Shown here piece by piece: positions 8,431 through 15,183 of a DNA stretch of 64,000 nucleotides. The stretch is from Treponema maltophilum ATCC 51939. GTDB taxonomy: Bacteria > Spirochaetota > Spirochaetia > Treponematales > Treponemataceae. Under the pieces are notes generated by a model that saw only the letters and a list, made by a program, of their open reading frames with translations, was not told the origin of the DNA and searched no databases. Every line of letters starts with the position of its first letter. Position 1 is the stretch's first letter. The DNA is taken from assembly GCF_000413055.1 (NCBI RefSeq), contig NZ_KE332518.1, forward strand, positions 621,583 to 685,582, written 5' to 3'. Position numbers and translations under genes: made by a program.

Positions 8431-8496
8431 TCGAGTTTGCAACGCAAACTCGAGATAAAAAGCGACGGCAATATTTCAGACGGCGCTTTTTATCTC
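8431..8496. repeat. Two overlapping hairpins in the aroF leader RNA
   Basis: TCGAGTTTGC/GCAAACTCGA (8431-8453) forms a 10 bp stem with a 3-base loop. A second perfect 13 bp stem, GAGATAAAAAGCG (8452-8464) with CGCTTTTTATCTC (8484-8496), shares its first two bases. They sit between the leader terminator and aroF. On the minus strand the stretch begins with a copy of the aroF ribosome binding site region (ATAGGAGT then ATG-AGA-TAA at 8498-8490), a two-codon open frame. Confidence 0.6.
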
Positions 8497-8520
8497 ATAC
8501 TCCTATAAAAACTTTAAAAT

Positions 8521-8547
8521 AAAAAAGGGAACTCCGAAGAGTTCCCT
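8521..8547 (-). terminator. Terminator/attenuator hairpin ahead of aroF-tyrA
   Basis: On the minus strand AGGGAACTC (8547-8539), a UUCG tetraloop and GAGTTCCCT (8534-8526), followed directly by a T6-A-TT run. This strong intrinsic terminator lies 4 bases after the stop codon of the tyrosine-rich leader peptide and about 190 bases before aroF, the layout of a transcription attenuator. Confidence 0.85.
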
Positions 8548-8551
8548 CTGT

Positions 8552-8680
8552 TTACTTGCTTTCAGTAAAACACGTACGCAGGCTTTTACGCCGGCGGGAC
8601 TCTTCCGCATGCAGAGGAAAATAATAGTAATAATAGTATGAGGCGGACAAGGCTCCGCATGCACAAAAATCGTGTTTCAT
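8552..8680 (-). CDS. Tyrosine/phenylalanine-rich leader peptide of aroF-tyrA
   Basis: 42 codons starting at ATG 8680. Codons 15-21 (8638-8618) read Tyr x6 then Phe (TAC TAT TAT TAC TAT TAT TTT). The downstream genes are DAHP synthase and prephenate dehydrogenase, whose end product is tyrosine. A strong terminator follows the stop codon. A leader segment AGAGTCCC (8603-8596) can pair with the terminator's 5' arm GGGAACTC with one bulged base, a plausible antiterminator. The start has no ribosome binding site, but the promoter puts it at +1. One weakness: a ribosome reaching the stop codon would sit on the terminator's 5' arm. An overlapping frame (8660-8586) is leucine-rich and lacks start signals. 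Confidence 0.6.
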   Translation of the reverse strand: MKHDFCACGALSASYYYYYYFPLHAEESRRRKSLRTCFTESK

Positions 8681-8686
8681 GCATTT

Positions 8687-8716
8687 ACTGTAGCGAAAAA
8701 CAAAGATCTTTGTCAA
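8687..8716 (-). promoter_or_regulatory. Promoter of the aroF-tyrA leader
   Basis: Minus strand TTGACA (8716-8711), 18 bp spacer, TACAGT (8692-8687). Transcription start is expected near 8680, exactly at the leader-peptide ATG, so the leader mRNA looks leaderless. Confidence 0.7.
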
Positions 8717-8766
8717 GACTTTCCCCGCTCGGCGGCACAAAAAATTTGTAAAGCCCGTGCCCTCGA

Positions 8767-8794
8767 TTGACTAATTTTTATTATGGTTTATAAT
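8767..8794 (+). promoter_or_regulatory. Promoter of the pentulose-phosphate epimerase gene
   Basis: TTGACT (8767-8772), 16 bp spacer, perfect TATAAT (8789-8794), then 7 bases to the ATG at 8802 with no ribosome binding site. Confidence 0.7.
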
Positions 8795-8801
8795 TTTTAT
8801 T

Positions 8802-9644
8802 ATGAAAGCATACGAATTGGGTTTGTACGAAAAAGCTTTGCCGGCTTTTCTTACGATGGAACAAAAACTTAGAACCGCCGGCGAGTGCGGTTTCGATTTT
8901 ATGCAAATCAGCATAGATGAAACGGATGAAAAACTTGCGCGTCTTAATGCAAGCCGCGCCGAATTGAATTATTTGAATAACGCGGCCGCCGTAACGGGTA
9001 CACCGATTCGTTCTCTGTGTCTGTCGGCTCACCGCAAATATCCCTTGGGCAGTGCGGATTCTACGACCGAACGAAAAAGTTTGGATATTATGCAAAAGGC
9101 CATAGACTTTTCGTGCGAGCTGGGAATCCGCCAAATTCAGCTTGCAGGTTACGACGTGTACTACGAAGAAAGCACCGAGGCGACACGCCGGCGCTTTTTT
9201 GAAAATCTCGTAAAAAGCGTTCATATGGCGGAAAAGGCGGGAGTCATTCTGGGTTTCGAAACGATGGAAAATCCGTTTATGGATACCGCCGAAAAAGCCA
9301 TGCACTATGTGCGCAAAATCGGCTCCTGCTATTTGAATGTGTATCCCGATATCGGTAATTTGAACAACGCCGCTCTTTTATACGGACACGATGTGTTTGA
9401 GGATTTGAAAAAGTGCGCGGGGCATATTTCCGCCCTGCACTTAAAGGAAACGGAACCGGGAAAATACCGCAACATGATGTTCGGGACGGGGCGCGTCGAT
9501 TTTGCAAAGGCGGTCGATACGGCATGGTCGATGGGCGTGCGCCGCTACGTTACCGAATTTTGGCATTTGGGAAGCCCCGATTGGCTCGACGATGTAAAAA
9601 AAGCCCGCGCATTTTTTGCTCCGATTTTTGCCGGAAGAGAATAA
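8802..9644 (+). CDS. L-ribulose-5-phosphate 3-epimerase (UlaE/SgbU family)
   Basis: 280 residues with a xylose-isomerase-like TIM barrel. Family features include the opening G-L-Y-E-K-A-L-P, the F-M-Q-I-S-I-D-E-T-D motif, the metal-ligand glutamate in G-F-E-T-M-E-N-P-F-M-D, the N-V-Y-P-D-I-G-N-L-N motif, the H-L-K-E-T-E-P-G-K-Y motif and a late T-E-F-W-H. It would interconvert L-ribulose-5-P and L-xylulose-5-P in pentose or ascorbate catabolism. It stands alone here with no sugar transporter or kinase beside it, so the physiological substrate is uncertain. Confidence 0.88.
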   Translation: MKAYELGLYEKALPAFLTMEQKLRTAGECGFDFMQISIDETDEKLARLNASRAELNYLNNAAAVTGTPIRSLCLSAHRKYPLGSADSTTERKSLDIMQKAIDFSCELGIRQIQLAGYDVYYEESTEATRRRFFENLVKSVHMAEKAGVILGFETMENPFMDTAEKAMHYVRKIGSCYLNVYPDIGNLNNAALLYGHDVFEDLKKCAGHISALHLKETEPGKYRNMMFGTGRVDFAKAVDTAWSMGVRRYVTEFWHLGSPDWLDDVKKARAFFAPIFAGRE

Positions 9645-9649
9645 ACCGC

Positions 9650-10669
9650 CTATCTCGCAAGGCCGCTTCTTTTAAAACCGCTTACACGGGCGCCGGCTGT
9701 CGTGTTCCACGGGCTTGTGTCGCCGCGCTGTAAATACCTATAACCGACGCCGGCAATCATCGCGCCGTTGTCGGTACACAATTTTAGCGAAGGGAAAATA
9801 CAGCGTATGTCGCTTCGTTCGGCAAGCATGCCGCGCAGGCGCGAATTGGCGGCAACACCGCCGCCGGCGACTACCGTTTTTAAGCCCGTATCTTCAACCG
9901 CTTTAAAAAGACGGCTCAGCAAAATCTTTACGGCCGTTTCCTGAAAAGAAGCGGCTATGTTTTCGGGCGTTTTTTCGCAAGCGGTATTCCAAAACGAATC
10001 TATTTGATTTATAACGGCCGTTTTTAAGCCTGAATACGATACGTCGTAGCGGTGTTCGCCTTTGTCGAGCCGCGGCATGGGAAAGTGCGCCGCGTCGGGA
10101 TTCCCGTTTTTTGCCAGCTTATCTATAATCACGCCGCCCGGATACCCGAAGCCGTAAAATTTGGCAACCTTGTCGAACGCTTCTCCGGCGGCATCGTCTA
10201 TGGTCGTTCCCAAAACTTCTATATCGTCGAAGTCGGACACCTTGCATATAATGCTGTGCCCGCCGGAAACGAGTAAGCCGAGGTAGGGATAGTCTATGTC
10301 CTGTTCAAGGTGGGCGGCGTATAAATGGCCGAGCATGTGATTGACGGCGATAAAGGGTTTACCGAGCGACCATGCAAAGGTTTTGGCGAAGGTCAGTCCG
10401 ACAAGCAGCGAGCCCATAAGACCGGGGCGGTTCGTTGCGGCAACGGCGTCCACATCGTTTACGCTCATGCCCGCTTCGTCCAACGCGCGGCGTACTACCG
10501 GCAAAATCCATTCGGCATGTTTACGGCTCGCGATTTCCGGTACGACGCCGCTGTACATTTCGTGGAAGGGAATTTGCGTTGCAACGACATTGCTTAAAAT
10601 CGTGCGGCCGTCTTCCACAACCGCAGCCGCGGTTTCGTCGCATGAAGATTCTATTCCCAAAACTTTCAT
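9650..10669 (-). CDS. tsaD: tRNA N6-adenosine threonylcarbamoyltransferase
   Basis: 339 residues. Transfers threonylcarbamoyl to A37 of ANN-decoding tRNAs with TsaB/TsaE. The opening V-L-G-I-E-S-S-C-D-E-T-A-A-A is diagnostic. The metal-binding H-M-L-G-H-L-Y-A-A-H lies near residue 111, and G-G-G-V-A-A-N-S-R-L-R and C-T-D-N-G-A-M-I-A follow in order. ATG 10669 is preceded by GGAG. It is convergent with the epimerase gene (5 bp apart) and 28 bp downstream of the YibQ-like gene on the same strand. Confidence 0.96.
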   Translation of the reverse strand: MKVLGIESSCDETAAAVVEDGRTILSNVVATQIPFHEMYSGVVPEIASRKHAEWILPVVRRALDEAGMSVNDVDAVAATNRPGLMGSLLVGLTFAKTFAWSLGKPFIAVNHMLGHLYAAHLEQDIDYPYLGLLVSGGHSIICKVSDFDDIEVLGTTIDDAAGEAFDKVAKFYGFGYPGGVIIDKLAKNGNPDAAHFPMPRLDKGEHRYDVSYSGLKTAVINQIDSFWNTACEKTPENIAASFQETAVKILLSRLFKAVEDTGLKTVVAGGGVAANSRLRGMLAERSDIRCIFPSLKLCTDNGAMIAGVGYRYLQRGDTSPWNTTAGARVSGFKRSGLAR

Positions 10670-10697
10670 ATGAACTCCGTTTTATTAAGAAGCCGTT

Positions 10698-11795
10698 TTA
10701 CCGTTTTTCCATGCGGCTCAGCGTCGTAAATACATAGCCTTGCGTTTTCAAATCGGCATACATTTCGCGCAGCAGTTTTGCAAGGGCGGGCGTTTGCACG
10801 TGCCCGATCATAATCGCATAGCCTTTTTTATCCGCAATCGCCAAGCCTTTGTTGATCATAGTCCGCATTTCGTTCGGGTCGGGATTGTTGTCCAAAAAAA
10901 TATCGCGTTCCCATATGTGCATGCCCCTTTCCATGGCGGCAAGCGGTGCCTGCGTTTGAGAACTGGTGCGGGAATCCAAAAAAATAATTTTTTCGTCCAA
11001 GCATACGTCGAGCACGGCGCCGATCAAATTGCGGTCGGCGGTAATCAGCGAGCCTTCGTGATTGTTCATTCCCGCAATGGGGCCGATTTGGGCAATATTT
11101 GCATGCACAATGCGTGCCGCTTCTCCCGTACTCATCTCCGGCTGGATCGAACCGGGGCCGGGATTTATGGCTCGATTGACCGCCTGCATCGGCTGATGTA
11201 AAAAAACCTCTTTGCCGGCTTTCCGAATGCTGTCCGCAGTCGCTTTCGAATCGGCAAGGCCGGGCAGAACGGCAATCGTTATAGGGAAGGGGAGGCTTAT
11301 AAAGGGATTGATTTGCTTTAAGCTGTTTCCCGCATCATCGAAAATAAATATCAATTTGCCGCTTTTTTTAGCAGGCGAGGGCACTTGAGGAGCGGCGGGA
11401 ACCGGCTTTTGCGGGGCGGGTTCGGAAGGCTGCGGTTGTGCGGGATGCGGTTTCGGTCGCTCGGGTGCCGGCTTCGAAGGCGCCGCGGGCTTTTGTTCGC
11501 CGGGTGAAGGTTTTACCGGCGCAGGCTCGGAAGGCTGAGGTTTTTGGGGGCCCGGCTCTGCGGGCGCGGGTTCGGCAGGAGCCGGCTTTGAAGGCTGCGG
11601 CTTTTGGGGAACGCTGTCCGGCGGAATACTTTCCGAAGGTTTTTCGGCCGGAGCGGGAGGAGCCGGCGTCTTCGGCGTTTTTCCGCCGAAGGCAATGCTG
11701 AAAAAAAGCAGGGCGAATCCTGCCAGTGCAACGATAAGCGAAAAAAATACGATTTTTTTAAGGGGAACTTTTACCTGCGGAGATTTTTTTTTCAT
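10698..11795 (-). CDS. Divergent polysaccharide deacetylase (YibQ/DUF610 type) with proline-rich linker
   Basis: 365 residues in three parts. Residues ~10-33 are a membrane anchor after a basic K-K-K start. Residues ~35-145 are a Pro/Glu/Lys/Ala low-complexity linker built from repeated P-S-K-P-A-P-A-E-like units, long enough to span the periplasm. The C-terminal domain (~148-365) starts with L-I-F-I-F-D-D-A-G and contains L-P-G-L-A, F-L-H-Q-P-M-Q, M-N-N-H-E-G-S and I-G-H-V-Q-T, the YibQ family signature. A role in envelope polysaccharide or peptidoglycan processing is inferred from the fold. The start has no Shine-Dalgarno sequence and lies 10 bases from a -10 box. Confidence 0.85.
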   Translation of the reverse strand: MKKKSPQVKVPLKKIVFFSLIVALAGFALLFFSIAFGGKTPKTPAPPAPAEKPSESIPPDSVPQKPQPSKPAPAEPAPAEPGPQKPQPSEPAPVKPSPGEQKPAAPSKPAPERPKPHPAQPQPSEPAPQKPVPAAPQVPSPAKKSGKLIFIFDDAGNSLKQINPFISLPFPITIAVLPGLADSKATADSIRKAGKEVFLHQPMQAVNRAINPGPGSIQPEMSTGEAARIVHANIAQIGPIAGMNNHEGSLITADRNLIGAVLDVCLDEKIIFLDSRTSSQTQAPLAAMERGMHIWERDIFLDNNPDPNEMRTMINKGLAIADKKGYAIMIGHVQTPALAKLLREMYADLKTQGYVFTTLSRMEKR

Positions 11796-11805
11796 ACAGC
11801 GCTTT

Positions 11806-11834
11806 ATACTAACCTTTTATAAAACCGCTGTCAA
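11806..11834 (-). promoter_or_regulatory. Promoter of the YibQ-like gene
   Basis: Minus strand TTGACA (11834-11829), 17 bp spacer, TAGTAT (11811-11806), 10 bases to the ATG at 11795. The 5' untranslated region would be only about 3 bases. Confidence 0.65.
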
Positions 11835-11840
11835 TCGGCC

Positions 11841-12665
11841 CTATGCGTTTTGAAGGACTTCGCAGTCACTCAAAACGAGGCGCATTTTTGCGCGACCGCG
11901 CAGTTCAATTTGCCGCACGGCTTCGGTCGAAAGGCCGAGTTTGCGGCCCAATTGGTGTAAGGTAACTTTTTCCCGATTCATGTTGGCTCTGTATTTATTC
12001 AGCAATACAAAACATTCGCGTTCGGGCAGTTGCCGAATTAAGTTTTCGCATTCCTGCCGGGCAATTCCGTCCAAAACCGTCATTTCGGGCGATGCGGCCG
12101 AATCGGTCAGAAAATCGGAAAAGGTTGTGTCGCTCGACGAATTGACTTTTTCCTCCAAGCTTACAAACGCGTATTTATAACGCAGGGCTTTTTGCACGTC
12201 GGATTCTTTGATATTTAAAAAAACGGCAAGCTCCCGTACCGTCGGTTCTCTGCGGAAATGGCGGCGCAATTCCTCCGATGCGCTCGTAACCGCGCGTACC
12301 AGTTCTTCTTTCATCGCGGGAAGCGGAATCGCCGTGTCTTTTAAACGGATATATCTGTTTATATATTGCACTATCCATATGTATGCATAGGTTGAAAAAC
12401 GCGTATTAAAAGCCGGATCGAATTTTTCGGCGGCAGCCATGAGCCCCAAGTTGCCTTCCTGTATAATGTCCATTGCGGGGATCGTCGGCACGGCGTACTT
12501 AAACGCGATCGAAACAACCAACCGCAAATTGGCATTGATCAATTCTTGCCGCGAGCGCAAGTCGCCGTTTTTTATGTTGTGCGCCAATTCTTTTTCCCGC
12601 TCGGCCGAAAGCAGCGGGAATTTGCGTATCCGTTTTATGTATGATTCATAGACATACCGATCCAT
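11841..12665 (-). CDS. RpoD-family alternative sigma factor (RpoS-like group)
   Basis: 274 residues, too short for the housekeeping sigma factor and lacking region 1.1. Region 2 spans about residues 40-115: the core-binding I-N-A-N-L-R-L-V-V-S-I-A motif, D-I-I-Q-E-G-N-L-G-L-M-A-A, and 2.4 with F-D-P-A-F-N-T-R-F-S-T-Y-A-Y. Region 3 follows (~125-170), and region 4.2 ends in L-H-Q-L-G-R-K-L-G-L-S-T-E-A-V-R-Q-I-E. ATG has GGAGAGG upstream. A GG-N10-GC sigma-54-type promoter at 12714-12699 suggests RpoN control, as for Borrelia rpoS. I cannot tell whether it is orthologous to RpoS. Confidence 0.9.
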   Translation of the reverse strand: MDRYVYESYIKRIRKFPLLSAEREKELAHNIKNGDLRSRQELINANLRLVVSIAFKYAVPTIPAMDIIQEGNLGLMAAAEKFDPAFNTRFSTYAYIWIVQYINRYIRLKDTAIPLPAMKEELVRAVTSASEELRRHFRREPTVRELAVFLNIKESDVQKALRYKYAFVSLEEKVNSSSDTTFSDFLTDSAASPEMTVLDGIARQECENLIRQLPERECFVLLNKYRANMNREKVTLHQLGRKLGLSTEAVRQIELRGRAKMRLVLSDCEVLQNA

Positions 12666-12698
12666 ACAACCTCTCCGTTTTATCTCCGAGATATTATA

Positions 12699-12714
12699 TG
12701 CAGGAATCGTGCCA
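12699..12714 (-). promoter_or_regulatory. Putative sigma-54 (-24/-12) promoter of the sigma factor gene
   Basis: Minus strand TGGCACGATTCCTGCA. The -24 GG (12713-12712) and -12 GC (12701-12700) are separated by exactly 10 bases, and TGGCACG is a perfect -24 box; only the first T of TTGCA differs. Predicted transcription start is near 12689, giving a ~24-base leader containing the GGAGAGG ribosome binding site. An overlapping TATAAT (12698-12693) has no -35 partner at 16-18 bp. Confidence 0.6.
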
Positions 12715-12802
12715 AACGCAGTTAAAAAAATAACGAGGTTTTATTTATTATAATATATTGAATTACGGAACAGGGCTTGTGAAGTTTGACGCAGGTGTAT
12801 AT

Positions 12803-12843
12803 AAAAGTATACGGTATAACTGTCTATTTTTGTATACGCTTTT
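12803..12843 (-). terminator. Weak hairpin after the radical SAM gene
   Basis: GTATAC-centred arms (AAAAGTATAC at 12803-12812, GTATACGCTTTT at 12832-12843) can form a stem with a short bulge directly after the stop codon at 12842-12844. On the minus strand it is followed by TTTTATAT. The rest of 12666-12800 is AT-rich and holds only the sigma-factor promoter. Confidence 0.4.
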
Positions 12844-13879
12844 ACGTTTCTCTCGGATAGGCGTATGAAGCGCCCCGTTCGGTTGTAAAAACATACGCGT
12901 CTTCGGTTTTTTCGGCGCGTACGCCGGCTGCAGCCGGATCAAGATTGAGCAAGTTGAATTTTCCGCCTCCGCCGGGAATATCGACGGCATACACGGGAAG
13001 CGACAAACCGGATAATTCGCAGCGCAGTCTTTCGTACAGTTTGATGCCTTCGTCGATCGGAACGCGGAAATGCGAAGTGCCCGGCGCCAAATCGCCTTGA
13101 AAAAGATAGCCCGGTTTTATGCCGATTTCGGCCAAACCTTGGAACAGCGATACAAGCGCTTCGATGTTGTCGTTTACGCCGCGAAGCAAAACGGTTTGGC
13201 TTTGCATCGGAAGGCCGCAGTCTATAAGGTCGTTGAGCACGCGGTACGATTCGGGGGAAAAACGCGGCGAAAATTCCGCGCTGTGATTGATATGCGGAAT
13301 AATCCACAGCGGTTTAAAACTTTTAAGCAGCGCTTTTAAATGCGGCGTAAAGCGTTCGGGTGCAAAAACGGGCGCGCGGGTACATACGCGTATCAGAACA
13401 TCTTTTCGTGCGGAGCGCACCGCCGAAAACAGCGTTTCAAGCTGCCTGTCCGTTCCCGTAAGCGGGTCGCCGCCGGAAACAAGCAGTTCCCGAACTTCGT
13501 CATGCGCGCCAATATAATCGCACAAAAAGCCGATGTCCTGTGCGGATGCGAAAGAATAGTCCAAAACGGAACTTTCTCTTCGGAAGCAGTAGCGGCAGCG
13601 GCAAAAGCATTTTCCCGTTGACAAAAAAAGGCAGCGGTTTTTGTATTGGTGAATGAGGCGTTCGTTGCTTGTGCCGGCGTTTTTGCCGCCGGAAGCGGCG
13701 GGCATATATAAGGAGGCGCCCAAAGGGTCGGCGTTTTCATACGGCAACACCGTCTGTTCATCGGGTGATGCTGCAAGCTGTTTTGTCAGCGCGCTCAAAG
13801 CGTGCCGTGCCCAAACCCCTTGTGCGGCTGTAAGGCGCTCCGTTACGGAGCGCCAGTGATGACTGATTTGTTCGGTCAT
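12842..13879 (-). CDS. KamA-family radical SAM aminomutase, EpmB-sized
   Basis: 345 residues. The radical SAM cluster motif CxxxCxxC is in C-F-C-R-C-R-Y-C-F-R-R near residue 93. It is followed by L-L-V-S-G-G-D-P-L and R-V-C-T-R-A-P-V, and the PLP region P-G-Y-L-F-Q-G-D-L-A-P-G-T-S-H-F-R-V-P. Lysine 2,3-aminomutases are ~415 residues, while EF-P lysyl aminomutase EpmB is ~340, so size favours the EpmB group. No epmA or efp lies in the window, so lysine versus EF-P as substrate is open. The start at 13879 has no clear ribosome binding site and follows the porin gene stop by 12 bp on the same strand, so expression may depend on that gene. Confidence 0.85.
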   Translation of the reverse strand: MTEQISHHWRSVTERLTAAQGVWARHALSALTKQLAASPDEQTVLPYENADPLGASLYMPAASGGKNAGTSNERLIHQYKNRCLFLSTGKCFCRCRYCFRRESSVLDYSFASAQDIGFLCDYIGAHDEVRELLVSGGDPLTGTDRQLETLFSAVRSARKDVLIRVCTRAPVFAPERFTPHLKALLKSFKPLWIIPHINHSAEFSPRFSPESYRVLNDLIDCGLPMQSQTVLLRGVNDNIEALVSLFQGLAEIGIKPGYLFQGDLAPGTSHFRVPIDEGIKLYERLRCELSGLSLPVYAVDIPGGGGKFNLLNLDPAAAGVRAEKTEDAYVFTTERGASYAYPRET

Positions 13880-13891
13880 TAAAAAGGAAAA

Positions 13892-14887
13892 TTAAAAGCT
13901 GTGTTTATAACTGAGGGCAACGCGGTTAAAATACCATTCGCGGCCGCTTTGCTTCAAGCCGGTCAACACGCCTTTTGAAGCGGAGGCTTTTTCGGTATAG
14001 CTGCGGCGGCTTCCGAATTTAAATTGCACGGTCAAAGCGTCTTTTTTTGAAAATTCAAATACCATAAGCGGACTTACGGATATGCCCATAAAATCCGGGT
14101 TCATTAAATGATATTGAGGTGCAAAATCTTTTTTGCCGTTCAGCTGGCCGCTCAGTTCGGTTTGTACGCCGACCGTTTGCAGTACCATCGGCATTTGATA
14201 GGCGACAATAAAATTAGCCGAATACTGCCAGCCGTTTATTTTTTCGCCGCCGAGCTGCCACAGCCACGGGTTGCCGTTTTCGCCGCCGGAGGTGATGCCC
14301 TGATACGTTAATTTATAGGATGCATAGGTGACAACGTGGTTCCAATCGCCGGGCTTGACTGCGGCAAGGTCGAACATAAAGGCGCCCTGAAACCAAGCTT
14401 CCCAGCGCGCGCTCTTAAAGACAAGGTCGTCGTATGTTTTTGTTGCGGAATTCCATGTTGCAAGACCCTGCAGATTAAGCGGACCGGCTTTAATCGTCCA
14501 TCCGGCACCGATCGAACTGCCGGCGGAAAAACTTAAAAAAGCTATGGGCGAAAAACTGACTCCCACGGCGGGCGCAATCGATACCGGGCTTAATTCAAAC
14601 TGGCCGTACAATCTGAGTTTGTTTCCGCTTACGAGCGGGTTGTCGCCGAAAGGAACGGGAATTGTGTAACCGGCAGTTCCGGTTGCGCGAAGTTCCACTC
14701 CGCTGTATACGCCGGTTAACGGCGCAAAATGCACGCCCCCGGCCGAGGGGATGGCATCGCTTTTCGGATAATAGGCGAAATCGGTCGTAACCGAAAAATC
14801 CCACGGGCTTTTCGGCTCGGCGTCTTCGGCAAAGACCATGCCCAACAAAGCAAGCACGGCACAGCATACAAACACTTTCTTTTTCAT
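13892..14887 (-). CDS. Putative outer membrane beta-barrel protein
   Basis: 331 residues from ATG 14887, which has AGGAG upstream; longer in-frame starts lack signals. Residues 1-20 are a signal peptide (K-K-K, hydrophobic core, V-F-A cleavage). The mature part alternates hydrophobic and polar residues with many aromatic positions and ends in K-H-S-F, the terminal phenylalanine expected of BAM substrates. I do not recognise a named family. A porin role is inferred from architecture only. It is divergent from the MCP gene. Confidence 0.7.
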   Translation of the reverse strand: MKKKVFVCCAVLALLGMVFAEDAEPKSPWDFSVTTDFAYYPKSDAIPSAGGVHFAPLTGVYSGVELRATGTAGYTIPVPFGDNPLVSGNKLRLYGQFELSPVSIAPAVGVSFSPIAFLSFSAGSSIGAGWTIKAGPLNLQGLATWNSATKTYDDLVFKSARWEAWFQGAFMFDLAAVKPGDWNHVVTYASYKLTYQGITSGGENGNPWLWQLGGEKINGWQYSANFIVAYQMPMVLQTVGVQTELSGQLNGKKDFAPQYHLMNPDFMGISVSPLMVFEFSKKDALTVQFKFGSRRSYTEKASASKGVLTGLKQSGREWYFNRVALSYKHSF

Positions 14888-15104
14888 ACAGACTCCTGTA
14901 AAATTAACTTCGGGAAGTGCCGATCGGGCCGCATGCGGCACAATCGGATTCCTCCTCGCACGCCAGTATACCACAAGAACAAAAAAGAATAAAGGAAAAA
15001 CGATGAGAATTTTACTTGCAATATTTTCCATATAGAAGTATGCTAAGAGAAGTATGCTATTTATAGCACAAGTACAATAAACTGTAGTAGAAGGAAACAT
15101 CAAT

Positions 15105-15173
15105 ATGTTTGCAAAAGATTCTTTGATATCTCCTCCCCGAAAAAAAGTTCGAACGTTCACAAGCATTCAATAG
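15105..15173 (+). CDS. Possible 22-residue upstream ORF before the MCP gene
   Basis: ATG at 15105 follows AAGGAAAC, and the TAG at 15171-15173 overlaps the MCP ribosome binding site (TAGGAG). The peptide begins M-F-A-K-D-S-L-I and is basic near its end. Placement suggests translational coupling with the MCP. The same intergenic stretch (14888-15183) holds a direct repeat of GAAGTATGCTA (15033-15056 region) and nothing else I can identify. Confidence 0.3.
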   Translation: MFAKDSLISPPRKKVRTFTSIQ

Positions 15174-15183
15174 GAGTACCACA

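Noticed and set aside
8586-8660. Leucine-rich 24-codon frame (begins M-R-S-L-V-R-L-I) overlapping the tyrosine leader, resembling a lipoprotein signal
   Set aside because: It has no ribosome binding site and no promoter at a leaderless distance, while the tyrosine frame has both a precisely placed promoter and a functional match to the downstream genes. Its leucine run follows from the same TAT/TAC repeat.
12693-12698. TATAAT upstream of the sigma factor gene as a sigma-70 promoter
   Set aside because: No acceptable -35 box at 16-18 bp. It overlaps the better GG-N10-GC element, although dual use cannot be excluded.
14335-14890. Plus-strand frames overlapping the putative porin
   Set aside because: Shadow frames; the minus-strand protein has a signal peptide, ribosome binding site and C-terminal phenylalanine.
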